Positions 17,392 to 25,260 of a stretch of 63,120 nucleotides of DNA are shown piece by piece. Source of the DNA: a virus; IMG/VR virus record IMGVR_UViG_3300045741_000433, positions 1 to 63,120 of that record. The stretch is one strand, 5' to 3'. Under the pieces are notes generated by a model, which was not told where the DNA came from, did not search any database, and saw only the letters and a list, made by a program, of their open reading frames with translations. Made by a program: the position numbers and the translations under genes. Positions within the stretch are counted from its first letter, which is position 1, and every line of letters begins with the position of its first letter.

Positions 17392-17881
17392 AGAAAGCAG
17401 TCAATAAGCGGAGTCCTGTCTATAAAACGAGGCAATCATTAATCTACGCAATTAGTTACCTAATTGCTTTAGCGCTAACCCGTAAGCATCGACCACACAA
17501 GTCTCAATCGCTTACTATTTAGCTTGCAGCACCCAGGGTTTGCCTTGCCATATTTGTCTCCAAACATGCGGTAAGCTCTTACCTCACCATTTCACCCTTA
17601 CCATATAAATTGAGTCTCTTGCCGTTCCGATCGTCTTGGCGAGTTGATAACAACGGGATGCCTATACCCTATACGTTATCTTGCGTTTTTTCCCGAGACC
17701 CAACAGGGGGATAAAATGGGCCTACCCCTTACCACGCTGGTCTTTAATTTATATGGCGGTTTCTTTTCTGTTGCACTTTCCGTCACCTCACGGTGCCTGG
17801 ACGTTATCCAGTGGGTTGTGTTTTGCTGCTCCGACTTTCCTCGATAAGTTTCCTTATCGCGATTACCTAGACTACTTTCTC
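17392..17881 (-). ncRNA. rnpB: RNase P RNA
   Basis: On the minus strand, 11-bp P1 (AGAAAGTAGTC with GACTGCTTTCT, including a G.U) closes about 490 bases. The 5' side has GAGGAAAGTCGGAGC (CRI) and the 3' side TAGATTAATGATTGCC and ACAGGACTCCGCTTATTG (CRV); CGGAG/CTCCG forms P4 with changes that keep pairing. GTGAAATGGTGAGGTAAGAGCTTACC matches the CRII/CRIII core. It is the catalytic RNA that matures tRNA 5' ends, probably with the host protein; no rnpA is visible here. Confidence 0.93.
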
Positions 17882-17918
17882 TAAATTTAAACTAATAGAA
17901 TACGCAAACAGTTTCCAG

Positions 17919-18018
17919 AAAAGCTGGTTTGAGAAGTGCTAACCTTTAAGTGCTCATTGCTGAGTGCTTAGTGCTTACTGCTAACGATGCTATAACTGCT
18001 AACTGCTAACCAGCTTTT
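17919..18018. repeat. heptamer repeat array inside an 11-bp inverted repeat
   Basis: AAAAGCTGGTT (17919-17929) and AACCAGCTTTT (18008-18018) form a perfect 11-bp inverted repeat. Between them about 11 tandem, imperfect 7-base units occur (minus strand TTAGCAG, TAAGCAC, TCAGCAA, TGAGCAC). It lies 40-140 bases upstream of rnpB. It could be a protein-binding array or part of a structured transcript. Confidence 0.75.
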
Positions 18019-18029
18019 TAATCGCTGGT

Positions 18030-18180
18030 GTATTATCATTATCGAAAGCGGGTAATGTCCTTTAGGGACGCTCGGTTATTATCAATTAATTACCCGAAGG
18101 TAATTGCCCTATGACTGAGGGATTCCAACTTTAACTGTACGCGATTTGCGTATTCTAGTCCTTTGCCCAATGGGCTAAAC
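18030..18180 (-). ncRNA. structured non-coding stretch upstream of rnpB
   Basis: Minus strand shows AATTACC-TTCG-GGTAATT (a cUUCGg tetraloop hairpin, 18088-18105), GTCC-CTAAA-GGAC, GCCC-ATT-GGGC and TACGC-AAATC-GCGTA. Parts (GCCCATTGGGC, TTGGAATCCC) recall tRNA arms but no cloverleaf closes. Together with the repeat array, 17882-18181 has no gene. Confidence 0.45.
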
Positions 18181-18181
18181 T

Positions 18182-18691
18182 TTATACAAGTACAGTATGA
18201 TTCATATCTTCTACGGCATTATTTAATGCTTCAAAAGTATCTTGAATCTCTTTGACTTGACTATCTCTCTGTTTTTCAGAAAGATCAGAAACAAACTGAA
18301 CTTCAGTAACGCGATGAACGTGCTTCATTTCAACGTCATCCCATTCTTGATTTCTTTCCTTTACAGTCTCACTACGTAAATGAAGACCCTTTAGAAAAGC
18401 AATCTGTCCCTTAAGCTCTTGGAGCATACGAACAGCTCTTGCCAACAAAAGATTCTCACCTTTAAACGGAACATATGCAGTTGCATTTGCAACAGCAATA
18501 CGACTCTCTAATTTTACCATTTCTAATTGAGCATTAGTTAATGCTTCAAATGAATCTTGAAATCTAAAGTTAGGAACCTTGGTAGATTCATAACTGACAC
18601 CAAGTTGGCAGCGCTGAGTATTTTCAGCAATCTGTCCTTTTAATTTCTTAACTCTACGCAATGCTTGTGCAATCGTCATTTTTTCAGACAT
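18182..18691 (-). CDS. DIP1984-like family protein
   Basis: About 169 aa from MSEKMTIAQALRRVKKLKGQI, chosen because it follows the promoter and GAGGAAAC. Two similar helical segments (RRVKKLKGQIAENTQR and VRMLQELKGQIAFLKGL) suggest an internal repeat. The pattern resembles the small helical DIP1984 family, with low certainty. Probably cytosolic. Confidence 0.55.
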   Translation of the reverse strand: MSEKMTIAQALRRVKKLKGQIAENTQRCQLGVSYESTKVPNFRFQDSFEALTNAQLEMVKLESRIAVANATAYVPFKGENLLLARAVRMLQELKGQIAFLKGLHLRSETVKERNQEWDDVEMKHVHRVTEVQFVSDLSEKQRDSQVKEIQDTFEALNNAVEDMNHTVLV

Positions 18692-18714
18692 GTTTGTTTC
18701 CTCTTGTGGGCAAT

Positions 18715-18742
18715 AATATAACCAGCCATAACCGCTTGTCAA
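18715..18742 (-). promoter_or_regulatory. sigma70-type promoter
   Basis: TTGACA, 16 bases, TATATT on the minus strand, ending 24 bases before the ATG at 18691. Confidence 0.7.
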
Positions 18743-18764
18743 GGTCTGACTATTTTAAAAATGG

Positions 18765-18796
18765 AGTGTGACCCGATTTTCACATCGAGTCACACT
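18765..18796 (-). terminator. intrinsic terminator
   Basis: AGTGTGAC/GTCACACT with an inner CGAT/ATCG, followed leftwards by CCATTTTTA; just after the lipoprotein gene. Confidence 0.7.
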
Positions 18797-18802
18797 TTTA
18801 AT

Positions 18803-19543
18803 TTACTTACAAGAAGCGCAATCTCCAAGCTTATCTCCGTGCATTAAATGAGCATTAACTGCTGCATTATCTACACAAATATCGTGCTTGTTACTTACGT
18901 TTCCAGGAGGAAAATGACATACTAATGTTTTACCTGGATCACAATCATGGCCAGCATCTTTATCTCCACCATTGCAAACACAAGTTCCATCTTTACATAC
19001 TTTACCTTCTGGACAAACTACTCCAGAACATTTATCAACACAAACGCCCTCTTTACATACTGTTCCACATGGACAAACTATATTAGCACATGGGTCTACA
19101 GTGCCACAAGTTCCATCATGACATACTTGCCCTTCTGGACACACTACGCCTTTACAAGGATCTGGTGTAACACAAGTTCCATCAACGCATACTTCGCCAC
19201 TTGGGCAAGTTACACCTTGACATGGATCTGGTGTAACACAAACTCCAGATACACAAACTTGCCCTCCTGGACAATCTACATTAGAACATGGATCAGTATT
19301 ACCATCTCCATCAGAACCAGCATCAACACTACCGCTAGAACTTCCACCACTTGAGCTACTGCTAGAAGAGCTTGAACTACTTCCACCAGAACTACTTGAG
19401 CTACTAACGCTTCCATCTACCACACCAGATGATGAGGTGCTACCAGCATTATCTGGAAACTCTACAACTTGTGAGCCACATCCGTAAGCAGCAATAGCTA
19501 CTAATAGTGTTGAACCAACAATAATTAATCTATTGTATTTCAT
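18803..19543 (-). CDS. lipoprotein with Ser-rich linker and Cys repeats
   Basis: 246 aa. Signal peptide with lipobox ending YGC near residue 22, then a long Ser/Gly linker, then six repeats of the form DPCxGVxCPxGxxCxxGxC, then a C-terminal CHFPPGN...CASC module. This layout is common in lipoproteins of Myxococcota-like Gram-negatives. Likely anchored in the outer membrane. Its stop lies next to the OmpA-like gene, so the two may remodel the host surface. Confidence 0.85.
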   Translation of the reverse strand: MKYNRLIIVGSTLLVAIAAYGCGSQVVEFPDNAGSTSSSGVVDGSVSSSSSSGGSSSSSSSSSSSGGSSSGSVDAGSDGDGNTDPCSNVDCPGGQVCVSGVCVTPDPCQGVTCPSGEVCVDGTCVTPDPCKGVVCPEGQVCHDGTCGTVDPCANIVCPCGTVCKEGVCVDKCSGVVCPEGKVCKDGTCVCNGGDKDAGHDCDPGKTLVCHFPPGNVSNKHDICVDNAAVNAHLMHGDKLGDCASCK

Positions 19544-20595
19544 TACTTAACCTCTTTTACGATAACAAAATTAACTACAAACTCGGCTCTTCTATTAAGA
19601 ACTCGACCAGCAGCAGTTTTATTAGTTGCTACTGGAACAGTTGAACCAAATCCAACTGCACTTAACTTTTCTTTTGGAACACCATGTGCTGCCAAGAAAT
19701 CAACAACTGCTTGTGCTCTCTTTTTTGATAGCGCATCATTGTGTTTTACTTGACCTTCAGATGAGGCGTGGCCTTCAACTCTAATAGATTTGAAATCATT
19801 TGAAGATGTAATCTTCTTAACAACTTCATCTAATTGAGCTGTTGCTGTCTTATCTAAAACTGGAGAGTCCCAAGCAAACTGTACGGTTTGTTTTAACTCA
19901 ACATCAACCAATGCCTTTTTTGGTGGAGGAAGTGTTTGTTGTTGAAATGGTAAGATTGGTGGTTCAGCTGGCTTTTCAACAGGCTTTGGCTCTTGTTTAG
20001 CAACTGGTTCCATTTTTTTAACTTTGGCGCCCAATTCAAAACTCAATCCAAGAATTAAAGTTTTAGAATCATTAGTATTGACTCCGACCTTACCATCATC
20101 TTGATGAACATCTTCATATCTTACGAATGGGCCAACCCAAAGATTTCTTGCATCACTAGTTGGAACTGACGCTCCAGCTGCAACTGCCCAACCAAAACGA
20201 TCTAAACCGCCAGTGTACACATATTGCAAATCAGCATCTACCCATGGTGATACGGCAGTAAAACCACTGCCAGTATTCTTTTCATCATGAGGCCTTTTAA
20301 CACGAGCAAATCCTCCCATGGTCCACATAGTTGGAGCGGATGTTACTGAACCAGTTGATGGAAATGCTATAACTGATGCGCTTGGACCTAAACTAAAATA
20401 AGATCCTAAACCTATTTCTGGTTTAACTGCTAATGCTCCACCAATACCAAAACGTTGGGCTTGAGGATCAGTTAACGGAATTGCCACACCTGGCTCAACT
20501 CTCAATGTAACTTCTTGTGCTTTTGCAAAACTTGATAATGACAACATTGCCATTGCAAATAATACTGCACTAATTACTTTAAAATTTTTTAACAT
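19543..20595 (-). CDS. OmpA-family outer-membrane protein
   Basis: 350 aa. Signal peptide (AMLSLSSFAKA), a beta-rich barrel-like domain to about residue 190, a Pro-rich linker, then a C-terminal OmpA peptidoglycan-binding domain: VQFAWDSPVLDKTA, IRVEGHASSEG, LSKKRAQAVVDFLAAHGV and NRRAEFVV. It would tether outer membrane to cell wall. The ATG of the lipoprotein follows at once, forming a two-gene unit. Confidence 0.9.
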   Translation of the reverse strand: MLKNFKVISAVLFAMAMLSLSSFAKAQEVTLRVEPGVAIPLTDPQAQRFGIGGALAVKPEIGLGSYFSLGPSASVIAFPSTGSVTSAPTMWTMGGFARVKRPHDEKNTGSGFTAVSPWVDADLQYVYTGGLDRFGWAVAAGASVPTSDARNLWVGPFVRYEDVHQDDGKVGVNTNDSKTLILGLSFELGAKVKKMEPVAKQEPKPVEKPAEPPILPFQQQTLPPPKKALVDVELKQTVQFAWDSPVLDKTATAQLDEVVKKITSSNDFKSIRVEGHASSEGQVKHNDALSKKRAQAVVDFLAAHGVPKEKLSAVGFGSTVPVATNKTAAGRVLNRRAEFVVNFVIVKEVK

Positions 20596-20696
20596 ATTAA
20601 TCTTTCCTTTTAAGAATTAGAATAGAACGGTACCATTAGGTTCCGACCACTCAACTAATATGTCATGACATATTAAAAATTAAATATTAAAAATTA

Positions 20697-21227
20697 TTAC
20701 TCCCAAATATCACAAACTAAATATACAAACAGATCATTTGAAATCATTGGAGCAGATGCAACTACATATTTTCTTTTATAATATTCACTATCAACTGCTT
20801 TTTGACTATCCATCTTATCAATCAATTTAAGTTGTAACATTCTACTATATTTGCCTGCACAACCTCTAGAACAAAATGGGCCAGCTTTATTTTTCTTTGC
20901 TTTATCTCTTATAAGACGAGGGCTTCTCTCAAACTCTTTATCACACCAAGCACATGTAAATTTAACTAATTTAACTCGGCGAGTATCATCTCCAGAGTGT
21001 TGATCTCTTGGAACTAATCTTAAATTATTAAGATCATTATTTTCAAAATTAGAATCCCAATGATCTACTGTTTCTAAATTTGGATCTAATTTACGACCCA
21101 ATTGCATTTCCATTAACCATTTAGGATAAGATACAGTGCGGCGCTTACCATTATTCTCAATGATAATAACTATTTGACGCCCATCTTTTCTTTTATATGG
21201 GCCATGCACTTTAAATGGTTCAGCCAT
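20697..21227 (-). CDS. HNH endonuclease (HNH_3/NUMOD type)
   Basis: 176 aa. LETVDHWDSNFENNDLNNLRLVPR is the HNH_3-like core (DHxDxNxxNN), preceded by a beta strand pair typical of phage nucleases; a CAWC...CSRGC zinc site follows. Likely a homing nuclease. Confidence 0.8.
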   Translation of the reverse strand: MAEPFKVHGPYKRKDGRQIVIIIENNGKRRTVSYPKWLMEMQLGRKLDPNLETVDHWDSNFENNDLNNLRLVPRDQHSGDDTRRVKLVKFTCAWCDKEFERSPRLIRDKAKKNKAGPFCSRGCAGKYSRMLQLKLIDKMDSQKAVDSEYYKRKYVVASAPMISNDLFVYLVCDIWE

Positions 21228-21244
21228 ACAAAGATGCTAAACTA

Positions 21245-22174
21245 TTAGTAAAGACGGTTGTTATAGCCTGGCTTTACTGGATTTTCATTTGTTGGTGAAA
21301 GTTCTAAAATTTTATCTTGATAAAATTTAGGTAAGTTATTGAAATAACATTCTTCTTTATTAGAAAGCTTTTTTCCTTGACGAAAAGATATCGGATTTTG
21401 TGGAACCCAAGATTTTTCAGTTCCAACAAGAATTGGCTTGCCTTTATCATTAAATATATTTAATTTGGTAAGAGGATCTTTTTTATATACTGGATATTCT
21501 CTTAAACAAAGAAAACGAAGCCCAGACCAATAACCATACCAATTAGCTATATTCCATTCAGTTTTCCAACTATGAGACACTCCACCATGTTTTTTGTTTT
21601 TATCAGCAGGAATAAACCAAAATAATTTATTTCCAACTTTACCAACAATTCTACCACTCAACCAATTAGCAATTTCATTTGTATTGTATTTAACAAATTT
21701 TTGATTGGGTCTAGGTATTTTAGTTTTTTGACGAAGAATTCCGGCATCATCTACATAAAAAGCATACCTATAATATGATACGGTCCAATCTTCTGGCTTA
21801 TAAGATCTGCCGCGATAATCAAGATTCTCTTGCTCCTCTACAGAGGAAAGCAAATGATCAAATACAATATGGCGACCAGCAGTAGTTCTAGTATCAAATT
21901 TTTTAGCTACTTCAGATCTAACATCATTCCAAAGTCTGCCGCATTGACTCTCTAACCAACGATTCATTGGGCCAAGTTTATCTCTAAACTCTTTATAAAC
22001 ATTAGCTGTTGGCTCAATATCATAATCGTACCAGTTTTCAGAATCATGCTTTATATCTGCGAGATAATTTTTTTCATGGGCGCGATTTTCAGAATGAGAG
22101 TTTCGACGCTCCCATTTATTTCTACGATATCTTCCGCCCTCAATAACAGACTTAGATAAATTTTTAGTACTCAT
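21245..22174 (-). CDS. hypothetical Trp/Arg-rich protein
   Basis: 309 aa with many Trp, Tyr and Arg residues (RYRRNKWERRN, WYDYDIEP, WNIANWYGYWSGL). Not a family I can name; residues such as VFDHLLSSV and HGGVSHSWKTEW give no clear active site. Confidence 0.65.
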   Translation of the reverse strand: MSTKNLSKSVIEGGRYRRNKWERRNSHSENRAHEKNYLADIKHDSENWYDYDIEPTANVYKEFRDKLGPMNRWLESQCGRLWNDVRSEVAKKFDTRTTAGRHIVFDHLLSSVEEQENLDYRGRSYKPEDWTVSYYRYAFYVDDAGILRQKTKIPRPNQKFVKYNTNEIANWLSGRIVGKVGNKLFWFIPADKNKKHGGVSHSWKTEWNIANWYGYWSGLRFLCLREYPVYKKDPLTKLNIFNDKGKPILVGTEKSWVPQNPISFRQGKKLSNKEECYFNNLPKFYQDKILELSPTNENPVKPGYNNRLY

Positions 22175-22194
22175 TCATTCTCCATAAGAGACAA

Positions 22195-22605
22195 TTATTG
22201 AAAGACTAATATAGTCTTTACTCTATTCAAAATATTTTCTTTATTAGTTTTTTGAAAATCAAATAACAATTTACTATAATTAAATATTTTAGGAATTTGT
22301 TTTTCTATTATTCTATTTTCGGCATCAGTATTGTAAATTAATATTGATGTTTTTTCTTTAATTTGTCTAAATTGAATTATAGTATATAAGTATTTGTCAT
22401 GATAAATTTTAACTATCTCTTCAGAGAGCTTTATTGTTCCATAATATAAATCATTAATTAAAATTGTATAATGGTTATAATCAGTTGCACAAGCATAATT
22501 ATATTTTCCGCTCGGTCGATGAACATTACTATCAAACATATCAACTTGACCTTTACAAAGCGGACATTTTAAAGAATTTAAAAATACTTTAGTTGCTTTA
22601 TCCAT
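22195..22605 (-). CDS. hypothetical protein with N-terminal zinc knuckle
   Basis: 136 aa. CPLCKGQVD and CATDYNHY near the N-terminus look like half of a zinc site; the rest is beta/helical and Lys-rich. Its ATG follows directly on the stop codon of the 55-aa gene upstream. Confidence 0.6.
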   Translation of the reverse strand: MDKATKVFLNSLKCPLCKGQVDMFDSNVHRPSGKYNYACATDYNHYTILINDLYYGTIKLSEEIVKIYHDKYLYTIIQFRQIKEKTSILIYNTDAENRIIEKQIPKIFNYSKLLFDFQKTNKENILNRVKTILVFQ

Positions 22606-22773
22606 TTAGTAAGACCAAGTCAAATTTCTTTTTCTTTTTTCTTCTCTACTTAAAAGCCAATACACAAGCGAAACAATTTGCTTGTGCTTCATTCCATCAA
22701 TGCGAAGTTTAAGCCATTTAGCCAGTCTCACAACATCTTCTGGCTTTGCCGCTTTTAATGTAGAGCGTTTCAT
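22606..22773 (-). CDS. small basic protein, SAP-like helix pair
   Basis: 55 aa. LAKWLKLRIDGMKHKQIVSLVYWLLS resembles a SAP/Rho-N-type DNA-binding helix pair, followed by a very basic tail (REEKRKRN). Its TAA touches the ATG of the next gene. Confidence 0.6.
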   Translation of the reverse strand: MKRSTLKAAKPEDVVRLAKWLKLRIDGMKHKQIVSLVYWLLSREEKRKRNLTWSY

Positions 22774-22816
22774 TTTACAACCTAATAATTTTAACTAAAA
22801 ATATTATAATAAATGG

Positions 22817-22889
22817 GAGCGGAACCAGGAGTCGAACCTAGTGTCTTGAGCGTATGAGACTCAAATGGAAGCCGTTTCACTCTTCCGCT
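22817..22889 (-). tRNA. tRNA with CAU anticodon (Met-like)
   Basis: AGCGGAA/TTCCGCT acceptor directly next to T arm CTAGG-TTCGACT-CCTGG; anticodon stem TGAGT/GCTCA with loop CTCATAC. The D stem is weak. Confidence 0.8.
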
Positions 22890-22894
22890 ATGGT

Positions 22895-22964
22895 CCCAGA
22901 CTAGGGAATCAAACCCCAATTAATTGGTTCAGAGCCAACTGTCTTATCATTAGACCAGTCTGGA
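22895..22964 (-). tRNA. tRNA-Gln (CUG)
   Basis: TCCAGAC/GTCTGGG acceptor, D stem GTCT/AGAC, anticodon stem GTTGG/CCAAT with loop CTCTGAA. T loop is TTTGATT rather than TTCGATT. Confidence 0.82.
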
Positions 22965-22970
22965 ATATGG

Positions 22971-23041
22971 CTGAGGAACTAGGAATTGAACCTAGATAGC
23001 GGGATTCAAAGGCCCGAGTCCTTCCATTGAACGATTCCTCA
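22971..23041 (-). tRNA. tRNA-Gln (UUG)
   Basis: TGAGGAA/TTCCTCA acceptor, loop CTTTGAA and T loop TTCAATT. One mismatch at the base of the anticodon loop. Confidence 0.85.
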
Positions 23042-23050
23042 ATCTATTGA

Positions 23051-23218
23051 TTATATATCTTTATTACTAGAAAGATCTGCAAACTCTAAAATTTTAAATA
23101 TTTCAGCATCTATCTGATCCATTAACTGTTTTCGAGCCGTTTCAATTGCTTGAAAAAAAAGACTATCTGAAATTTTCATTATTTTATTATTTGATGTAAC
23201 TATTATCTCGTCATACAT
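23051..23218 (-). CDS. small protein, MxDEIIIT family
   Basis: 55 aa beginning MYDEIIVTSNNKIMK, then an amphipathic helix (FQAIETARKQLMDQIDAEI). TAATG overlap with the gene upstream. Paralogue-like start shared with the next two genes. Confidence 0.6.
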   Translation of the reverse strand: MYDEIIVTSNNKIMKISDSLFFQAIETARKQLMDQIDAEIFKILEFADLSSNKDI

Positions 23219-23382
23219 TATCTATCTATCAAAGAAAATCTTCTTCGTTTAACATCCCCTATACGTATGGTTGGAGTAGAAACAATTTCAAATAAAGGCA
23301 TTATAACTTTTCCTGCAAAGCCTGTATTTACTTTTGTTCCAATTTCATTGGTATCTGTTATAATGATTTCATCATGTTCCAT
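23218..23382 (-). CDS. small protein, MxDEIIIT family
   Basis: 54 aa beginning MEHDEIIITDTNEIGTKVNTG, then a beta-like segment and basic tail (GDVKRRRF). Coupled by a TAATG overlap to the following gene. Confidence 0.6.
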   Translation of the reverse strand: MEHDEIIITDTNEIGTKVNTGFAGKVIMPLFEIVSTPTIRIGDVKRRRFSLIDR

Positions 23383-23395
23383 TACAGAACATATA

Positions 23396-23626
23396 TCATT
23401 TAATTCCTGGGCCTATTGGACCCGTAACGCCAATTACAACATCAATTGAAACATAATTTGGAAAATATGGAAGTCCGCATGGAACAAATGTAAATCCACT
23501 CATCCAAGGAAATCCTGGAGAACCTTGAACCCCTTGAGGCCCTGTAGGCCCAGAATAATTGGCACTATATACTACATTTCTTTTAGAAATTAAAATTATA
23601 TCATACATTGCAGTATCATATAACAT
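23396..23626 (-). CDS. small collagen-like protein, MxDEIIIT family
   Basis: About 76 aa; the start at 23626 gives MLYDTAMYDIILISKRN, similar to its neighbours. It then has collagen-like triplets GPTGPQGVQGSPG and ends GVTGPIGPGIK. Collagen-like repeats are common in phage fibre proteins. Confidence 0.6.
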   Translation of the reverse strand: MLYDTAMYDIILISKRNVVYSANYSGPTGPQGVQGSPGFPWMSGFTFVPCGLPYFPNYVSIDVVIGVTGPIGPGIK

Positions 23627-23756
23627 GGTCTTCCGAGCTGGGCTCACACCAACACCTTCTTTCGTAGAGAAAGCACTCTAATACGAATACTAATTAATAC
23701 AAATTTTAACGCGTCAATTTATATTAAGTTTTCTTCTTTAAGTTATCGGAAGATAA

Positions 23757-23882
23757 TTAGCTTATAAAATTTCCTAATAATAATTGCTTTTTGGCTTCTT
23801 TAATTATTTCAATCTGATTCTTACGCAAAATATTATATTCTTTTATTTCATTTTGACTGTTAATGATTATTGGATGATTCAT
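23757..23882 (-). CDS. small protein, related to the MxDEIIIT set
   Basis: 41 aa: MNHPIIINSQNEIKEYN followed by a helix (KNQIEIIKEAKKQLLLG). It looks like a shorter fourth member of the tandem set. Confidence 0.4.
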   Translation of the reverse strand: MNHPIIINSQNEIKEYNILRKNQIEIIKEAKKQLLLGNFIS

Positions 23883-24012
23883 TTGGTGTCTCGCTCTAGA
23901 ATTACACTAGATTCTCTGTCTATGCCAGTTTCTTTGTTTGCAGCCGCGGAAGACAGCCAGCAGAAATTATTTCGATTTGCGAGACATATATTATTATTTG
24001 ATTATATATAAT

Positions 24013-24399
24013 ATGATTAAACTAATTAAACATGTTTATAATATATTAAGAAATTCAACTAGAGATATTGGAGTTACATCTAAACGATCTTCTCAATGGC
24101 CTAAAGTAGAAAAAGATTTTCTATCTAAAAATCCTTGTTGTGCTATTTGCAATAGCAAATCAAACCTTAATGTCCATCACAAGAAACCATTTCATCTACA
24201 TCCTGAATTAGAATTAGATGAATCTAATCTAATTACTCTTTGCATGGGAAATAAAGAATGTCACCTTATGATTGGTCATGGAGACAATTTTAAAGCTTAT
24301 AACCCAAACATTACGGCTGATGCTCAAACCCTTCATAAAGATATTTCTAAATTTGCTGAGGTGGCAGCAACAGCCAAGGAAAATAGAAAATTCGAATAA
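24013..24399 (+). CDS. HNH endonuclease
   Basis: 128 aa. CAICNSKSNLNVHHKKPFH and LITLCMGNKECHLMIGHG make the His-His/Asn/His active site with zinc Cys pairs. On the plus strand among leftward tRNAs; AT-rich TATATAAT just upstream and no ribosome site. Confidence 0.8.
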   Translation: MIKLIKHVYNILRNSTRDIGVTSKRSSQWPKVEKDFLSKNPCCAICNSKSNLNVHHKKPFHLHPELELDESNLITLCMGNKECHLMIGHGDNFKAYNPNITADAQTLHKDISKFAEVAATAKENRKFE

Positions 24400-24499
24400 C
24401 CTCGCAAGTATCAGCCTAACATTCATATAATGACGGTTTGCTGGTCGTAGCCATATAACGATCTTTTTGTGCACATAGCGCAATACTTGAAAGTTTGGT

Positions 24500-24572
24500 G
24501 GACACAGACGGGGATTGAACTCGCTTAAGGCAGTTTGCAGAACTGCTACATTCCCATTAATGCTACTGGCCC
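24500..24572 (-). tRNA. degenerate tRNA-like (GCA/UGC loop)
   Basis: D arm GCAT/ATGT and anticodon stem GCAGT/ACTGC are intact, with loop TCTGCAA (C at position 33). The acceptor GGGCCAG with CTGTGTC has two mismatches. Encoded CCA is ambiguous. Confidence 0.5.
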
Positions 24573-24575
24573 ATT

Positions 24576-24651
24576 TGGTGGATCATTCGGGATTCGAACC
24601 CGATGTCCCCTATCACTAAAGTATAGGGGCCAGCCTTTTCATCAAAGACCC
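24576..24651 (-). tRNA. atypical tRNA-like, CCA encoded
   Basis: Acceptor GGGTCTT/ATGATCC, discriminator A and CCA; T arm TCGGG-TTCGAAT-CCCGA. Anticodon stem is 7 bp (CCCCTAT/ATAGGGG) with a 9-base loop ACTTTAGTG, and no D stem is visible. If read as a 7-base loop the anticodon is UUA, which would decode UAA. Confidence 0.5.
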
Positions 24652-24656
24652 AACTA

Positions 24657-24687
24657 GGAACAGTTTTTTCGAATTAAGTCATGTTCC
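24657..24687 (-). ncRNA. T-arm minihelix-like hairpin
   Basis: GGAACA/TGTTCC closes a 19-base interior that contains TTCGAAA, like an acceptor-T-arm fragment without other arms. 24652-24762 otherwise holds only short hairpins (GGGC-AGATTA-GCCC). Confidence 0.4.
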
Positions 24688-24762
24688 AGGACTTAAAGGG
24701 CAGATTAGCCCAAGTTTGTACTGAGCGTGAAATTAAATGATTAACATTTAACCAGTCAGTTA

Positions 24763-24836
24763 TGGTGAACCTCCAGGGAATCGAACCCTGATTTTCTCGC
24801 AGCCAGCGAAACGTTATACCGTTTAACTAGAAGCCC
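24763..24836 (-). tRNA. tRNA-Ala (GGC)
   Basis: GGGCTTC/GAGGTTC with wobbles, A and encoded CCA; D arm GTTA/TAAC; anticodon stem TTTCG/CGAGA with loop CTGGCTG (U37 is unusual); T loop TTCGATT. Confidence 0.8.
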
Positions 24837-24863
24837 ATCTATATGATTTTATTGCAGATTTTG

Positions 24864-24934
24864 TGGACCGTCAGAGAATCGAACTCTGAACTCCTGCGTG
24901 CAAGGCAAGCGTTATACCGTTTAACTAACAGCCC
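24864..24934 (-). tRNA. tRNA-Ala (UGC)
   Basis: GGGCTGT/ACGGTCC acceptor, D arm GTTA/TAAC as in the GGC copy, loop CTTGCAC and T loop TTCGATT. Confidence 0.88.
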
Positions 24935-24967
24935 ATATAATTTATATCAACATATTCGTAGAATATA

Positions 24968-25052
24968 TGGTGGGTCCAGAGAGAATCGAACTCATCAATG
25001 TCTTTCGACGTCCGGTTAAAAGCCGGGTACCTTACCATTAGGTTATAGACCC
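24968..25052 (-). tRNA. tRNA-Lys (UUU) with extra variable-arm hairpin
   Basis: GGGTCTA/TGGACCC, A, CCA; loop CTTTTAA. After the anticodon stem an extra GTC-GAAA-GAC hairpin makes the variable region about 15 bases, abnormal for Lys; the T stem is weak. Confidence 0.75.
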
Positions 25053-25059
25053 ATATACA

Positions 25060-25260
25060 TTATTTTCTTTTACATTCAGGACAAACATCTATACTACGTG
25101 AATACCCAGTCGATCCGCAATCATCAATTTCTTTTACTATCCATCCATTTGGAACTGGACCATTGCTAATATTATTATTCATACATTTAACTCTTTTAAC
25201 AAAAGCTTCCTTACTACATATATCGCAAACTAATTTGTAAGATAATAATTGAACTCTCAT
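25060..25260 (-). CDS. small zinc-ribbon protein
   Basis: 66 aa with CDICSKEAF and CPECKRK, four Cys spaced like a zinc ribbon, plus DDCGSTG. Its ATG overlaps the stop of the upstream lipoprotein gene. Confidence 0.6.
   Translation of the reverse strand: MRVQLLSYKLVCDICSKEAFVKRVKCMNNNISNGPVPNGWIVKEIDDCGSTGYSRSIDVCPECKRK

Noticed and set aside
17644-17884. Two overlapping plus-strand ORFs
   Set aside because: They lie entirely antisense within the RNase P RNA gene and have no ribosome site.
18947-19354. 135-aa plus-strand ORF
   Set aside because: Antisense shadow of the repetitive Cys-rich lipoprotein; its low-complexity Thr/Ser/Ile composition mirrors the repeats.
22889-22897. Overlapping Met and Gln tRNA genes
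   Set aside because: An apparent GGGACCA/TGGTTCC acceptor would overlap the Gln tRNA, but it leaves only two bases of T stem. The AGCGGAA/TTCCGCT acceptor fits tRNA spacing and removes the overlap.
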